From Nitrospira sp. (lineage in GTDB: Bacteria > Nitrospirota > Nitrospiria > Nitrospirales > Nitrospiraceae): 56,527 nt of DNA. A model generated the notes under the pieces. The model was not told the DNA's origin, made no database searches, and saw only the letters and a list, made by a program, of their open reading frames with translations. The stretch lies in assembly GCA_020846195.1 (NCBI GenBank), contig JADLEJ010000057.1:1-56527 (forward strand). Reading direction: 5' to 3'. The position numbers were made by a program, and so were the translations under genes. Positions 34,221 through 42,391 of this stretch are shown one piece after another; positions within the stretch are counted from its first letter, which is position 1; each line of letters starts with the position of its first letter.

Positions 34221-35261
34221 ATGCCCCTCACGCTCTTAGGCCGTCATAACCCGCTCGCGTCAGCAACGGAACAGCTTCGCATTCTCGATGAGACCGCCCA
34301 GCTTGTCCCCTTCGACACCCGTCTTGCTCGCGCTGGCTTGTCTCCGCTCCAAGCCTCCGGAATCACGGTCTTCCAAATCAACGTCGGCAAGCTGTGCAAC
34401 CAAACCTGCCGCCATTGCCACGTGGACGCCGGGCCGGACCGAACCGAGAGCATGTCGCGGGAAACGGCGGAGCTCTGCATCGCCGCCTTGGCGCGGACCG
34501 ACATCCCCACTGTCGATATCACCGGCGGGGCGCCAGAGCTGAATCCGAATTTCCGCTGGCTGGTCGCGCAGGCACGCGCGCTAGGACGACATGTCATGGA
34601 TCGGTGCAATCTGTCGGTCTTGCACCTCCCCTCGCAGTCGGATCTCGCAGAGTTTCTCGCCGCGCACCGCGTCGAGGTTGTCGCTTCGCTGCCCTATTAC
34701 CGGGCCAGCCAGACCGACGCGCAACGCGGCGACGGCATTTTCGACAAATCCATCGAGGCGCTCCAGCTCTTGAACCGGCTTGGCTATGGGCGCGAGGGAA
34801 GCGGGTTGTTGCTCGATCTTGTGTATAATCCGGTCGGCGCGTTTCTCCCGCCGAAGCAGGAGGCAATTGAGGCTCAGTTCAGGAAAGAACTTCGCGGGCG
34901 GCATGGCGTGGAGTTCAACAGTCTCTACACTATCACCAATATGCCGATAAGCCGGTTTCTGCAATTTCTGGTGGAGAGCGGCAATTATGACGGCTACATG
35001 GAACGGCTGGCCAATGCCTTTAACCCGGCGGCGGCAGCCGGTGTCATGTGCCGCTATACCCTCTCGGTCAGCTGGGACGGCGGGCTCTACGACTGCGATT
35101 TCAACCAGATGCTGGAGCTGCCAGTAGATCGCGGCGCCCCCACGCACATTCGAGACTTCGATCCGGCGCGGCTCTATCACCGCCAGATCGTCACCCGCAA
35201 CCATTGCTATGGCTGCACTGCCGGAGCGGGCTCGTCATGCGGCGGCGCCGTCGCAGAATAG
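34221..35261 (+). CDS. arsS: Arsenosugar biosynthesis radical SAM protein
   Basis: A 346-residue radical SAM enzyme. The iron-sulfur site is C-N-Q-T-C-R-H-C-H near residue 62 (C-x3-C-x2-C), followed by D-I-T-G-G-A-P-E-L-N. The C-terminal domain has M-C-R-Y-T-L-S-V-S-W-D-G-G-L-Y-D-C-D-F-N-Q and a final H-C-Y-G-C-T-A-G-A-G-S-S-C-G-G, the DUF3641-type Cys set of ArsS. The start at 34221 follows the arsM stop by 8 bases. ArsS adds a 5'-deoxyadenosyl group to methylated arsenic in the arsenosugar pathway. Confidence 0.92.
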   Translation: MPLTLLGRHNPLASATEQLRILDETAQLVPFDTRLARAGLSPLQASGITVFQINVGKLCNQTCRHCHVDAGPDRTESMSRETAELCIAALARTDIPTVDITGGAPELNPNFRWLVAQARALGRHVMDRCNLSVLHLPSQSDLAEFLAAHRVEVVASLPYYRASQTDAQRGDGIFDKSIEALQLLNRLGYGREGSGLLLDLVYNPVGAFLPPKQEAIEAQFRKELRGRHGVEFNSLYTITNMPISRFLQFLVESGNYDGYMERLANAFNPAAAAGVMCRYTLSVSWDGGLYDCDFNQMLELPVDRGAPTHIRDFDPARLYHRQIVTRNHCYGCTAGAGSSCGGAVAE

Positions 35262-35294
35262 CGGCGATAATAGCGGGAACAATCCGCCAGCGCC

Positions 35295-35327
35295 GCGACG
35301 CAACCGCCTGCCCGGCGGTTGCGTCGC
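35295..35327 (+). terminator. Strong hairpin after arsS
   Basis: A perfect 14-pair stem (35295-35308 with 35314-35327), loop TGCCC, begins 34 bases after the arsS stop. The stem is GC-rich (GCGACGCAACCGCC) and not followed by a T-run. Probable terminator separating arsMS from hflKC. Confidence 0.6.
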
Positions 35328-35387
35328 ACGATCCACTCTGCTAGTGTGATTCATGTTCACGACGGTTCACAATTCTCCAAAGTAGAC

Positions 35388-36422
35388 ATGGTCTGGAACC
35401 CCAACGATCCCTGGAATAAGAAGAACGATAAGCTCGACGATGCGTTGAAACAGGCGCAGTCGCAGCTGACCGGGCTGCTTCCGTCTGGCGGCATGAAAAG
35501 CCTGCTGCTTGTCGGACTCCTGGTCTTCGTCGCCTGGCAAAGCGCGTTTATTGTTGCGCCGGACGAAGAAGGCGTCGTCAAGCGCTTCGGCATTCCCGTT
35601 CGCACGGTGGGACCCGGCCCTCACGGGAAGATCCCCCTGATCGAATCGGTCATGCAGCCGAAGGTCGAAAAGCTCCATCGCGTGGAAGTCGGCTTCCGAA
35701 CCGACCGGCAGGGGCGCCAGCAGATGCTCGCGCAGGAAGCGCTGATGCTGACTGGCGATATGAATATCCTCGCGATCGAATTTATCGTGCAATACAAGAT
35801 TAAAGACTCTGCGAACTATCTCTTCAATGTCGCGGACATTCACGACACGATCGGCAAAGCGGCCGAAGCCTCGATGCGGGAAATCGTCGGCAAGAGCAAG
35901 ATCGATGAGGTCCTCACCACCGGCAAGGCCCAGATCCAGCAGGACACCTTGACGTTGCTGCAAGCCATTCTGGATCAATATCAGGCCGGCGTGCAGATCG
36001 CGGCGATTCAACTCCAGGATGTGGATCCGCCGGAAGCGGTGGCCGCCGCCTTTAAAGATGTAACGAATGCCAAGGAAGACCGCGAGAAACTGATCAACCA
36101 GTCTCAAAGCTATCGCAACGACATTCTCCCCAAGGCAAAAGGCGAAGCGGCTCAGATGGTGAATCAGGCGAAAGGCTATGCGCAGGCACGATTGAATCGC
36201 GCGCAGGGAGAGGCCAACCGCTTCGTCGCCACGCTCAAAGAGTACAACCAAGCGAAAGATATCATCAGCAAGCGGCTCTACATTGAAACGATGGAAGAGA
36301 TCCTGCCCAACATCGATAAAGTCATTATCGACGGCAAAGGCGGCGAGCGCGTCCTGCCCTATCTTCCACTTGATCGTTTGAAGGCTAGAACCGGTGCCGC
36401 GGCCGAGGAGCAAAAACCGTGA
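35388..36422 (+). CDS. hflK: FtsH protease modulator HflK
   Basis: A 344-residue SPFH/prohibitin-family protein. The N-terminal ~35 residues are hydrophilic (W-N-P-N-D-P-W) followed by one membrane helix (L-L-L-V-G-L-L-V-F-V-A-W), then the SPFH domain with F-I-V-A-P-D-E-E-G-V-V-K-R-F-G. The C-terminal helical part includes A-x-G-E-A. HflK and HflC form a cage around FtsH. I chose the ATG at 35388; an extension upstream to 35319 is open but lacks support. Confidence 0.92.
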   Translation: MVWNPNDPWNKKNDKLDDALKQAQSQLTGLLPSGGMKSLLLVGLLVFVAWQSAFIVAPDEEGVVKRFGIPVRTVGPGPHGKIPLIESVMQPKVEKLHRVEVGFRTDRQGRQQMLAQEALMLTGDMNILAIEFIVQYKIKDSANYLFNVADIHDTIGKAAEASMREIVGKSKIDEVLTTGKAQIQQDTLTLLQAILDQYQAGVQIAAIQLQDVDPPEAVAAAFKDVTNAKEDREKLINQSQSYRNDILPKAKGEAAQMVNQAKGYAQARLNRAQGEANRFVATLKEYNQAKDIISKRLYIETMEEILPNIDKVIIDGKGGERVLPYLPLDRLKARTGAAAEEQKP

Positions 36423-37279
36423 GCATGCAAGGGCTAATCATCGCCGTGATCGCCGTGATCGTCGGCCTTTTCGTGCTGGGCGCCTCGCCGCTCTTCGTCG
36501 TCGATATTACTCAGAATGCGATCGTCGTGCAGCTCGGCAAGCCGGTCCGCAATCTCACGGAACCCGGCCTCTATACAAAAATCCCGTTCTTCGAAGAAGT
36601 GACCTACTTCGACAAGCGTCTGCTGGATTACGACTCCAATGCGCAGGATGTGATTACCCAGGACAAGAAAACGCTGCTGCTCGACAATTTCGCGAAATGG
36701 CGCATCACGGACCCGCTGAAGGTCTATCAAAACTTTCAGAGCCAGCGCGGGGCACTCCAGCGGCTGCACGACATTATTTATTCCGAGCTCCGTGTTGAAT
36801 TGGGCCGGCACGAGCTGGCTGAGATTGTCTCGACCACACGGGCTGAGCTCATGCGAGTCGTCACCCAGCGATCCAATGAAAAAGCCTCTGCCTATGGCAT
36901 CGAGATTCAGGACGTCAGAATCAAGCGGGCCGACCTCCCCGAGCAAAATGAAAAAGCGGTGTTTGCGCGCATGCAAGCCGAACGCGAACGGCAAGCCAAG
37001 CAATACCGTGCCGAGGGCGCGGAGGAAGCGCAGAAGATCCGCTCGGATGCGGAAAAAGACCGGGAGATCATTCTGGCGCAGGCGTACAAAGAAGCTGAAG
37101 AGCTGCGCGGCGCAGGGGATGCGAAAGCGTTTAAAGTCTATGCTGAGGCCTATCGGCAGGACCCGAAGTTCTTTGAGTTCACTCGTTCGATGGAAGCCTA
37201 CAAGAAAACGTTTGCCGACAAGTCGACGCTGGTGATGAGCCCGGATTCAGAATTCTTCCGCTATCTGAAGCAACGCTAA
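36419..37279 (+). CDS. hflC: FtsH protease modulator HflC
   Basis: A 286-residue SPFH protein that overlaps the hflK stop by four bases (GTGA). The GTG at 36419 or the ATG at 36425 may be used. One N-terminal membrane helix is followed by V-V-D-I-T-Q-N-A-I-V-V-Q-L-G-K and later D-V-R-I-K-R-A-D-L-P, then a long charged coiled coil E-R-E-R-Q-A-K-Q-Y-R. Partner of HflK. Confidence 0.93.
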   Translation: MSMQGLIIAVIAVIVGLFVLGASPLFVVDITQNAIVVQLGKPVRNLTEPGLYTKIPFFEEVTYFDKRLLDYDSNAQDVITQDKKTLLLDNFAKWRITDPLKVYQNFQSQRGALQRLHDIIYSELRVELGRHELAEIVSTTRAELMRVVTQRSNEKASAYGIEIQDVRIKRADLPEQNEKAVFARMQAERERQAKQYRAEGAEEAQKIRSDAEKDREIILAQAYKEAEELRGAGDAKAFKVYAEAYRQDPKFFEFTRSMEAYKKTFADKSTLVMSPDSEFFRYLKQR

Positions 37280-37286
37280 CGCCTGC

Positions 37287-38969
37287 CTACGAAAGCCCCA
37301 CGATCTCTCCGCTTACCGGATCCACATCGACTCGCTCCCCAGCCGGTTTTTTCGGCAACCCCGGCATCAACTGAATTCCAGAACAGACGGCCGTCACAAA
37401 TCCGGCTCCTGCGAGAATGCGCAATTCCTTGATCGGAACCGTAAAGCCAGTGGGTCTCCCCTTCAGCGCTGGATCATGCGATAGGGACAGTGGCGTCTTG
37501 GCCATGCAGACAGGAAGATGGCCAAACCCCAGCGCCTCGGCTGCATCAATCTGACGTTCTGCCTCCGGCTCGAAACTCACCCCTGCGGCCCCATACATTC
37601 TCGTGGCAATGGTCTCAATCTTCTTCCTGATTGGCCAATTCACATCGTAGAGATGAGTAAAGTTGGCGGGCTGTTCCACGGCACGGACTACCGCATGAGC
37701 CAATTGTTCGGCCCCCCTCCCTCCATCGGCCCAATGGGTCGAGACTGCGGCATCGATGGCACCGGCCTCTCGGGACCGATCTCGAACCCACTCCAATTCA
37801 GCAGGCGCATCGTCTTTAAACGCGTTCACGGCAACAACGACCGGAATGCCGTGGGCTCGCGCATTGGCAATATGTTGAGCCAGATTCGCAAAGCCCTTCT
37901 CTAGCGCTGCCATATTGGGGCCAGTGAGTCCAGCGGGTAACGGCGTGCCAACTTTGGCGGCTCCTCCATCACCGTGCAACTTCAACGCTCGCAACGTCGC
38001 CACCACAACAGCCACCGCCGGCTTAAATCCTGACGCTCGGCACTTAATATTGAAAAATTTTTCTGCGCCCAGATCGCTCCCAAAACCGGCCTCTGTCACA
38101 ACGTAATCCGCGCAGCGAAGCGCCACGGCATCCGAAAGGATGGAGCAATTTCCATGGGCAATATTGCCAAACGGCCCGGCATGGACAAAAGCAGGCGTTC
38201 CTTCTACCGTCTGCACCAGGTTCGGCAACAATGCATCCTTCAACACAGCAGCCATCGCTCCCGCACAGCCTAGCTCTTCAGCCGTCCCAACGGCACCGGA
38301 CTGTTTCAATCCCACCATGATCCGGCCCAGCCGTTGGCGGAGATCCGCTTGACTCGATGCCAAGGCAAGGATGGCCATGACTTCGGAAGCTTCGGTGATC
38401 ACAAATCGACCATTATGCCGGCACGCCTCTTCTCCTATCAGGACCTGACGAAGCGCACGATCACTGACTCCCACCGTCCTAGGCCAGGTAATTCGCTCTA
38501 CATCCAAACCACGTTCGTTGCCCTGAAAAAGATGATTGTCCAGAAAAGCGGAGAGAAGATTGTGGCTAGCAGCAACCGCATGGGCATCGCCCGTAAAATG
38601 CAGATTGATCTCCTCCATGGGTAGGACCTGAGCGCGACCGCCTCCAGTGCCGCCTCCCTTGATTCCAAATACCGGACCGAGAGACGGCTGCCTGAGCGTC
38701 ACCGCTGCGCGCTTGCCTAACCGGGAAAGCCCCATGGCCAATCCAATCGATGTCGTTGTCTTTCCTTCACCAAGAGGGGTTGGATTAATCGCTGTCACCA
38801 AAACATACCGCCCGAGTGGGCGCGCCTTGAGACGGTTTAGTACATGCAATGATACTTTTGCCTTGCTTGCGCCGAAGGCCGTAATTTCGTCAGCACGGAG
38901 GCCTAGCTGTTCAGCAATATCGAGAATGGGTCGAGACCGAATGGATCGGGCGATTTGGAGATCAGTCAC
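37287..38969 (-). CDS. fhs: Formate-tetrahydrofolate ligase
   Basis: A 560-residue enzyme, the usual family length. The ATP site is N-P-T-P-L-G-E-G-K-T-T-T near residue 62, followed by R-Q-P-S-L-G-P-V-F-G-I-K-G-G-G. Later motifs are E-A-G-F-G-S-D-L-G-A-E-K-F and V-A-V-N-A-F. Start is GTG at 38969, with AGGGG upstream. It makes 10-formyl-THF from formate, THF and ATP in one-carbon metabolism. An inverted repeat sits 27-52 bases upstream. Confidence 0.97.
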   Translation of the reverse strand: MTDLQIARSIRSRPILDIAEQLGLRADEITAFGASKAKVSLHVLNRLKARPLGRYVLVTAINPTPLGEGKTTTSIGLAMGLSRLGKRAAVTLRQPSLGPVFGIKGGGTGGGRAQVLPMEEINLHFTGDAHAVAASHNLLSAFLDNHLFQGNERGLDVERITWPRTVGVSDRALRQVLIGEEACRHNGRFVITEASEVMAILALASSQADLRQRLGRIMVGLKQSGAVGTAEELGCAGAMAAVLKDALLPNLVQTVEGTPAFVHAGPFGNIAHGNCSILSDAVALRCADYVVTEAGFGSDLGAEKFFNIKCRASGFKPAVAVVVATLRALKLHGDGGAAKVGTPLPAGLTGPNMAALEKGFANLAQHIANARAHGIPVVVAVNAFKDDAPAELEWVRDRSREAGAIDAAVSTHWADGGRGAEQLAHAVVRAVEQPANFTHLYDVNWPIRKKIETIATRMYGAAGVSFEPEAERQIDAAEALGFGHLPVCMAKTPLSLSHDPALKGRPTGFTVPIKELRILAGAGFVTAVCSGIQLMPGLPKKPAGERVDVDPVSGEIVGLS

Positions 38970-38995
38970 AATGCCCCTATTAGAACGTGATGTGA

Positions 38996-39021
38996 ATGAA
39001 GGTTATACCGTAAACCTTCAT
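38996..39021 (-). promoter_or_regulatory. Inverted repeat upstream of fhs
   Basis: ATGAAGGTT (38996-39004) and AACCTTCAT (39013-39021) form a perfect 9-pair repeat with an 8-base loop, 27 bases upstream of the fhs start. It could be an operator or a leader hairpin in the transcript. Confidence 0.4.
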
Positions 39022-39056
39022 CATACTTCTGCCATGAGCTAGAGGGAAAGAAGCAG

Positions 39057-39092
39057 AAAAAAACCGGGCTCAAGGTTTCCCATCGAGCCCGG
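39057..39092 (-). terminator. Intrinsic terminator of the M23 peptidase gene
   Basis: On the minus strand CCGGGCTC (39085-39092) pairs with GAGCCCGG (39064-39071), followed by seven T (39057-39063). Classic rho-independent terminator, about 30 bases after the peptidase stop. Confidence 0.85.
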
Positions 39093-39123
39093 CATAGAAA
39101 AAACTTACCGATCTAGGAATAGG

Positions 39124-40158
39124 CTACTCAAGAATGTACTTATTGGGGTCAAGCGCCTGGCCATTGACTTTAACCATGTAGTGAAGGTGAGGGCCCGTTG
39201 CTAACCCTGTACTTCCCACTAACCCGACTACATCGCCACGCTTCACCCGCTGCCCTTCTTTTACAAGGGACTTTGCCAAGTGACCATATATTGTTTCAAT
39301 CCCAAATCCATGGTCGAGTCGCACTAAATTCCCGAGCTTCGGATCAAATCCAACTGATGTGACTCGGCCTTGCGCTGGAGCCTGCACCGGAGCGTTGGCA
39401 GCAGCCCCGATATCCAGGCCATCGTGCCACGCGGGCTTCTCCGTAAAGGGAGAAATACGAGGCCCAAACCCTGACGTCACCCAGCCCTTTACTGGCCAGA
39501 TTGACGGAGTAGCAGCCCATCGTGACGACCGCTGCTCAGCAGCTTGAGACAATTCGTTTAGAATCTGCTCCTGGCTAGTCGCCTCCTTAGACAACCACTC
39601 AAGCTTCTCTTTAACGGAGAGAACTGCGGCTTCTGTATCTTTTTCACTGGCACCGTGTGTTGCTACTGAATCAGCTCCGGCGGCATATATTGCTCCATCG
39701 GCATTGGATGACGATGCCGTCCCATCTGATTCTTTTTCATTCATCGAACTAGGAACCAGACTTCCCTCTGGCAAAGGAGTCTCTTCTCCTCCTCGACCAT
39801 TGGTCACATCGCCAGACTTCTGAACTTCAATGCCCAACATGACCCGGAGCCGCTGATTGACCTCTTTCATGACTCCGATTCGTTTTTTCAAATCATCAAC
39901 CGCAGAAGAAAACGCTGCGGTTTGTTCGCGGGCACTCATAGCTTCTGAACGGAATGCGGAAAGCTCCCAAACTTCTCCAGTTCTGATGACATAGTGAGAG
40001 ACGACAAGAAGGTCAGCAGCAACAACAATACAGCCAACTATCAGTAGTTTACGTACAAATTTTCGAGGAAAACTAAACCGGAGTGGCTTTGCAGTAGAAC
40101 CACGGAAGATTACAACCGTATAGGCGTCACTACTTTCCTGGTTTTGTGTTTGCCCCAT
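39124..40158 (-). CDS. M23-family murein endopeptidase with coiled coil
   Basis: A 344-residue protein. GAGGGA lies 9 bases before the ATG at 40158. Residues ~30-55 form a membrane anchor (L-L-I-V-G-C-I-V-V-A-A-D-L), followed by coiled-coil helix (~75-115 and ~160-210) and then the LytM/M23 domain from ~225. Zn ligands are H and D in W-H-D-G-L-D-I, and the later H-L-H in G-P-H-L-H-Y. It should cut peptide cross-links in the cell wall or act as an activator of an amidase. Confidence 0.92.
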   Translation of the reverse strand: MGQTQNQESSDAYTVVIFRGSTAKPLRFSFPRKFVRKLLIVGCIVVAADLLVVSHYVIRTGEVWELSAFRSEAMSAREQTAAFSSAVDDLKKRIGVMKEVNQRLRVMLGIEVQKSGDVTNGRGGEETPLPEGSLVPSSMNEKESDGTASSSNADGAIYAAGADSVATHGASEKDTEAAVLSVKEKLEWLSKEATSQEQILNELSQAAEQRSSRWAATPSIWPVKGWVTSGFGPRISPFTEKPAWHDGLDIGAAANAPVQAPAQGRVTSVGFDPKLGNLVRLDHGFGIETIYGHLAKSLVKEGQRVKRGDVVGLVGSTGLATGPHLHYMVKVNGQALDPNKYILE

Positions 40159-40291
40159 GACATTCACTCCCTCAAGATTTTTGAAACCCCTATACCAGCC
40201 AGTACTGCAACACTCTACCCATCTCTTCGCGAAGGGTCAACCATTTTGATCGTATTGAGCTAAACGCATGTCACCTCATCCATCAATACCA

Positions 40292-40627
40292 CTACTTATT
40301 GGCTACCTCTCTCTCTACCCACTCTATATATTGTGGCAACCCACGTATCAACGGAATGGCAATTACTTCTGGCACCTCGTAGGGATGTAGCTGTTTTATC
40401 TTCTGCTCAAGCTTCCGGTACCGACGCCTTGTGGTCTTCATAATTAACATAACTTCTTTTTCCTGAACGATCTTGCCATTCCACCGGTACAGAGACTGAA
40501 CTCCAGAAATGATATTTACACAGGCAGCCAAACGAGAAGTCACAATCTCTTTCGATATCCGACTTCCCTCCCTCAGTCCAGGGGCTGTTACTAAAACTAT
40601 GATGGGCTCGCTCTTGGTAACCGGCAT
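40292..40627 (-). CDS. cutA: Divalent-cation tolerance protein CutA
   Basis: A 111-residue protein with the CutA1 wording: I-V-L-V-T-A-P, S-R-L-A-A-C-V-N-I-I, S-L-Y-R-W-N-G-K-I-V-Q-E-K-E-V, and H-P-Y-E-V-P-E-V-I-A-I-P. It is a small trimeric PII-like fold with a disputed role in copper tolerance. The stop is close to the M23 gene upstream region. Confidence 0.95.
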   Translation of the reverse strand: MPVTKSEPIIVLVTAPGLREGSRISKEIVTSRLAACVNIISGVQSLYRWNGKIVQEKEVMLIMKTTRRRYRKLEQKIKQLHPYEVPEVIAIPLIRGLPQYIEWVEREVANK

Positions 40628-40658
40628 ATTAACATCAGCCTTTTAACCTTGTGACAGC

Positions 40659-40841
40659 CTACCGCATCATAACAATCCACCAATTATCTTGGGTTGAACC
40701 GTCATACTTTACAGAACAGCAACTTCTATGCCTTCCAGGATGCCAACGATCAACCTTCACATCAAATAAAATCAATATATTGCGACATTCCAGACTACTT
40801 ATTTCAAGGTCCCGTAATTGATCGCGCGTAATAACTGGCAC
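40659..40841 (-). CDS. Possible 60-residue protein, unknown
   Basis: Open frame from a GTG at 40841 ending 32 bases before cutA on the same strand. The sequence is not repetitive and includes three Cys. There is no clear ribosome binding site and no family match, so it may be chance. Confidence 0.25.
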   Translation of the reverse strand: MPVITRDQLRDLEISSLECRNILILFDVKVDRWHPGRHRSCCSVKYDGSTQDNWWIVMMR

Positions 40842-40853
40842 GCGTTGTCCGTA

Positions 40854-40875
40854 TTTTTGACAGGGCTGTCAAAAA
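40854..40875. repeat. 22-base palindrome
   Basis: TTTTTGACAG (40854-40863) and CTGTCAAAAA (40866-40875) are perfect inverted copies separated by GG. TTGACA is embedded in both orientations, so it could be overlapping -35 elements, a regulator binding site, or a weak bidirectional terminator. Confidence 0.6.
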
Positions 40876-40972
40876 ATTGTCGCGCACCATGCTATTCAGC
40901 ACCTTAACCAATTCTCAGCCAGATAATCAAAAATCCGCTATCGTTGCTCGCCAGAACTCTTAGTCCATGAAT

Positions 40973-41002
40973 TTGACAGTCATTTCTAGAGTCACTTATG
41001 AT
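40973..41002 (+). promoter_or_regulatory. Sigma70-type promoter of the rhodanese gene
   Basis: TTGACA (40973-40978) and TATGAT (40997-41002) separated by 18 bases, 40 bases upstream of the ATG. The leader then has a tandem repeat of GTTTCATGA and an AGGAGG ribosome binding site. Confidence 0.6.
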
Positions 41003-41041
41003 GCACCCCTATAGTTTCATGAGTTTCATGAGGAGGATTTG

Positions 41042-41362
41042 ATGAGTTATTCCATTGGGGTAAAAGAATTGAAAGCAAGGCTCGATAAAGGCGATAAACT
41101 CGTACTCCTGGATGTGAGGGAGCCATGGGAGCATGCCTTGGCGAAGTTGGAGGGATCAGTACTTATTCCACTGGGTACATTGCCTCAGACTCTGACAAAG
41201 CTGGACAAGAATACGGAAATTATCGCTTACTGCCATCATGGCATGCGAAGCGCTGATGCCACAAACTTTTTGGTTCAGCAGGGATTTGCGAACGTCAAAA
41301 ACCTGGTAGGCGGAATAGATGCCTGGTCAACTCAAGTGGATAACGCAGTTCCACGCTACTGA
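41042..41362 (+). CDS. Single-domain rhodanese-like protein
   Basis: A 106-residue protein with L-V-L-L-D-V-R-E-P-W-E at residue ~20 and the active-site loop Y-C-H-H-G-M-R-S near residue 67, so the catalytic Cys and loop are intact. Probable sulfurtransferase (GlpE/PspE-like). AGGAGG stands 5 bases before the ATG; an in-frame TTG one codon upstream is less likely. Confidence 0.93.
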   Translation: MSYSIGVKELKARLDKGDKLVLLDVREPWEHALAKLEGSVLIPLGTLPQTLTKLDKNTEIIAYCHHGMRSADATNFLVQQGFANVKNLVGGIDAWSTQVDNAVPRY

Positions 41363-41421
41363 AAACACCCATCGTACTGGCCGAAAATCCCCATCGCTTT
41401 TATGCAATGCGGCCGCTCTAT

Positions 41422-41451
41422 GCGGGAAGCGGAACGATCGGCGCTTCCCGC
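41422..41451. terminator. Hairpin between convergent genes
   Basis: GCGGGAAGCG (41422-41431) and CGCTTCCCGC (41442-41451) make a perfect 10-pair stem ending right at the epimerase stop codon. No T-run follows on either strand; likely a shared terminator. Confidence 0.5.
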
Positions 41452-42375
41452 CTAACCTAGCTTTTCTCTAAAAAATGCTACGGTCCGCTTCAACCCATCA
41501 GGCAAATCAACCTTCATCTCCCAGCCAAGCGCTTGTCGAATCTTAGCCGGATCGACGAGACTCCTTAGCTGTTCTCCCTTCTTAGCGGGCCCATGCACTT
41601 CCTTTGAAGTAGCACCTGTCAAATTGGCTAGCAGCCTAAACAGCTCATTGATGGATGTCTCGACGCCTGTCCCGACGTTATATACCCCCTGAGTCTCTTG
41701 CCCCATTGCGGCAAGGTTCGCCTCAGCGACGTCATCCACAAACACGAAATCTCTCGTCTGACGTCCATTCCCATTAATGATGGGCTGCTCGTTGTTCAAC
41801 ATCTTTTGGATAAAGATAGCCACGACTCCCGCCTCGCCCTCTGGGTCCTGCCTTGGCCCATATACATTGGCGTACCGCAGGCTGACCGCTTGAATCCCGC
41901 TAGTACGCTGGAAGTACGACAAGTAGTGCTCTCCGCACAATTTACTGATGCCATAAGGCGAGAGCGGATTCGTGGGATGGCTCTCTGGGGCGGGAAACAT
42001 ATCCTGCTCCCCGTAAATAGCCCCACCTGATGAGGAAAACACCACTTTCCTCGCTCCATGCTGAACCGCCTGATGCACGACATTCATCGTACCGAGGATA
42101 TTCACTTGAGCGTCAAAAACAGGATCCGCAACAGAATTTCTCACACTCACCTGCGCGGCCAAGTGAATGACAACGTTGGGCCGCTCATTTCGAAAGATCC
42201 GCTCCAACCGTGAGCTCTGAATGTCTAACTTATAAAGATTCGCAGCGCGATTCACATTCTTTCGCTTGCCCGTGGAAAGATTGTCCACGACGACAACATC
42301 GTGCCCTTCTTCTACCAGACGATCCACCACATGCGAACCAATAAATCCTGCCCCACCTGTCACTAGAACCTTCAT
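41452..42375 (-). CDS. NAD-dependent epimerase/dehydratase (UDP-glucose 4-epimerase-like)
   Basis: A 307-residue extended SDR enzyme. Start at 42375 after GGAGG. NAD motif is V-T-G-G-A-G-F-I-G-S-H near residue 5, then D-N-L-S-T-G-K-R, and the catalytic S-S-S-G-G-A-I-Y...Y-G-I-S-K pattern. The substrate is probably a UDP-sugar used in surface polysaccharide. It ends the minus-strand string that starts at slt. Confidence 0.92.
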   Translation of the reverse strand: MKVLVTGGAGFIGSHVVDRLVEEGHDVVVVDNLSTGKRKNVNRAANLYKLDIQSSRLERIFRNERPNVVIHLAAQVSVRNSVADPVFDAQVNILGTMNVVHQAVQHGARKVVFSSSGGAIYGEQDMFPAPESHPTNPLSPYGISKLCGEHYLSYFQRTSGIQAVSLRYANVYGPRQDPEGEAGVVAIFIQKMLNNEQPIINGNGRQTRDFVFVDDVAEANLAAMGQETQGVYNVGTGVETSINELFRLLANLTGATSKEVHGPAKKGEQLRSLVDPAKIRQALGWEMKVDLPDGLKRTVAFFREKLG

Positions 42376-42391
42376 GCGATCCTCCACCTCT

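Larger units (their letters stand above)
40628..41041. other. Intergenic region between cutA and the rhodanese gene (414 nt)
   Basis: An AT-rich divergent region. Apart from the doubtful 60-residue frame it holds a 22-base palindrome (40854-40875) and a near-consensus promoter (40973-41002), annotated separately. No tRNA or repeat array is seen. Confidence 0.4.
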
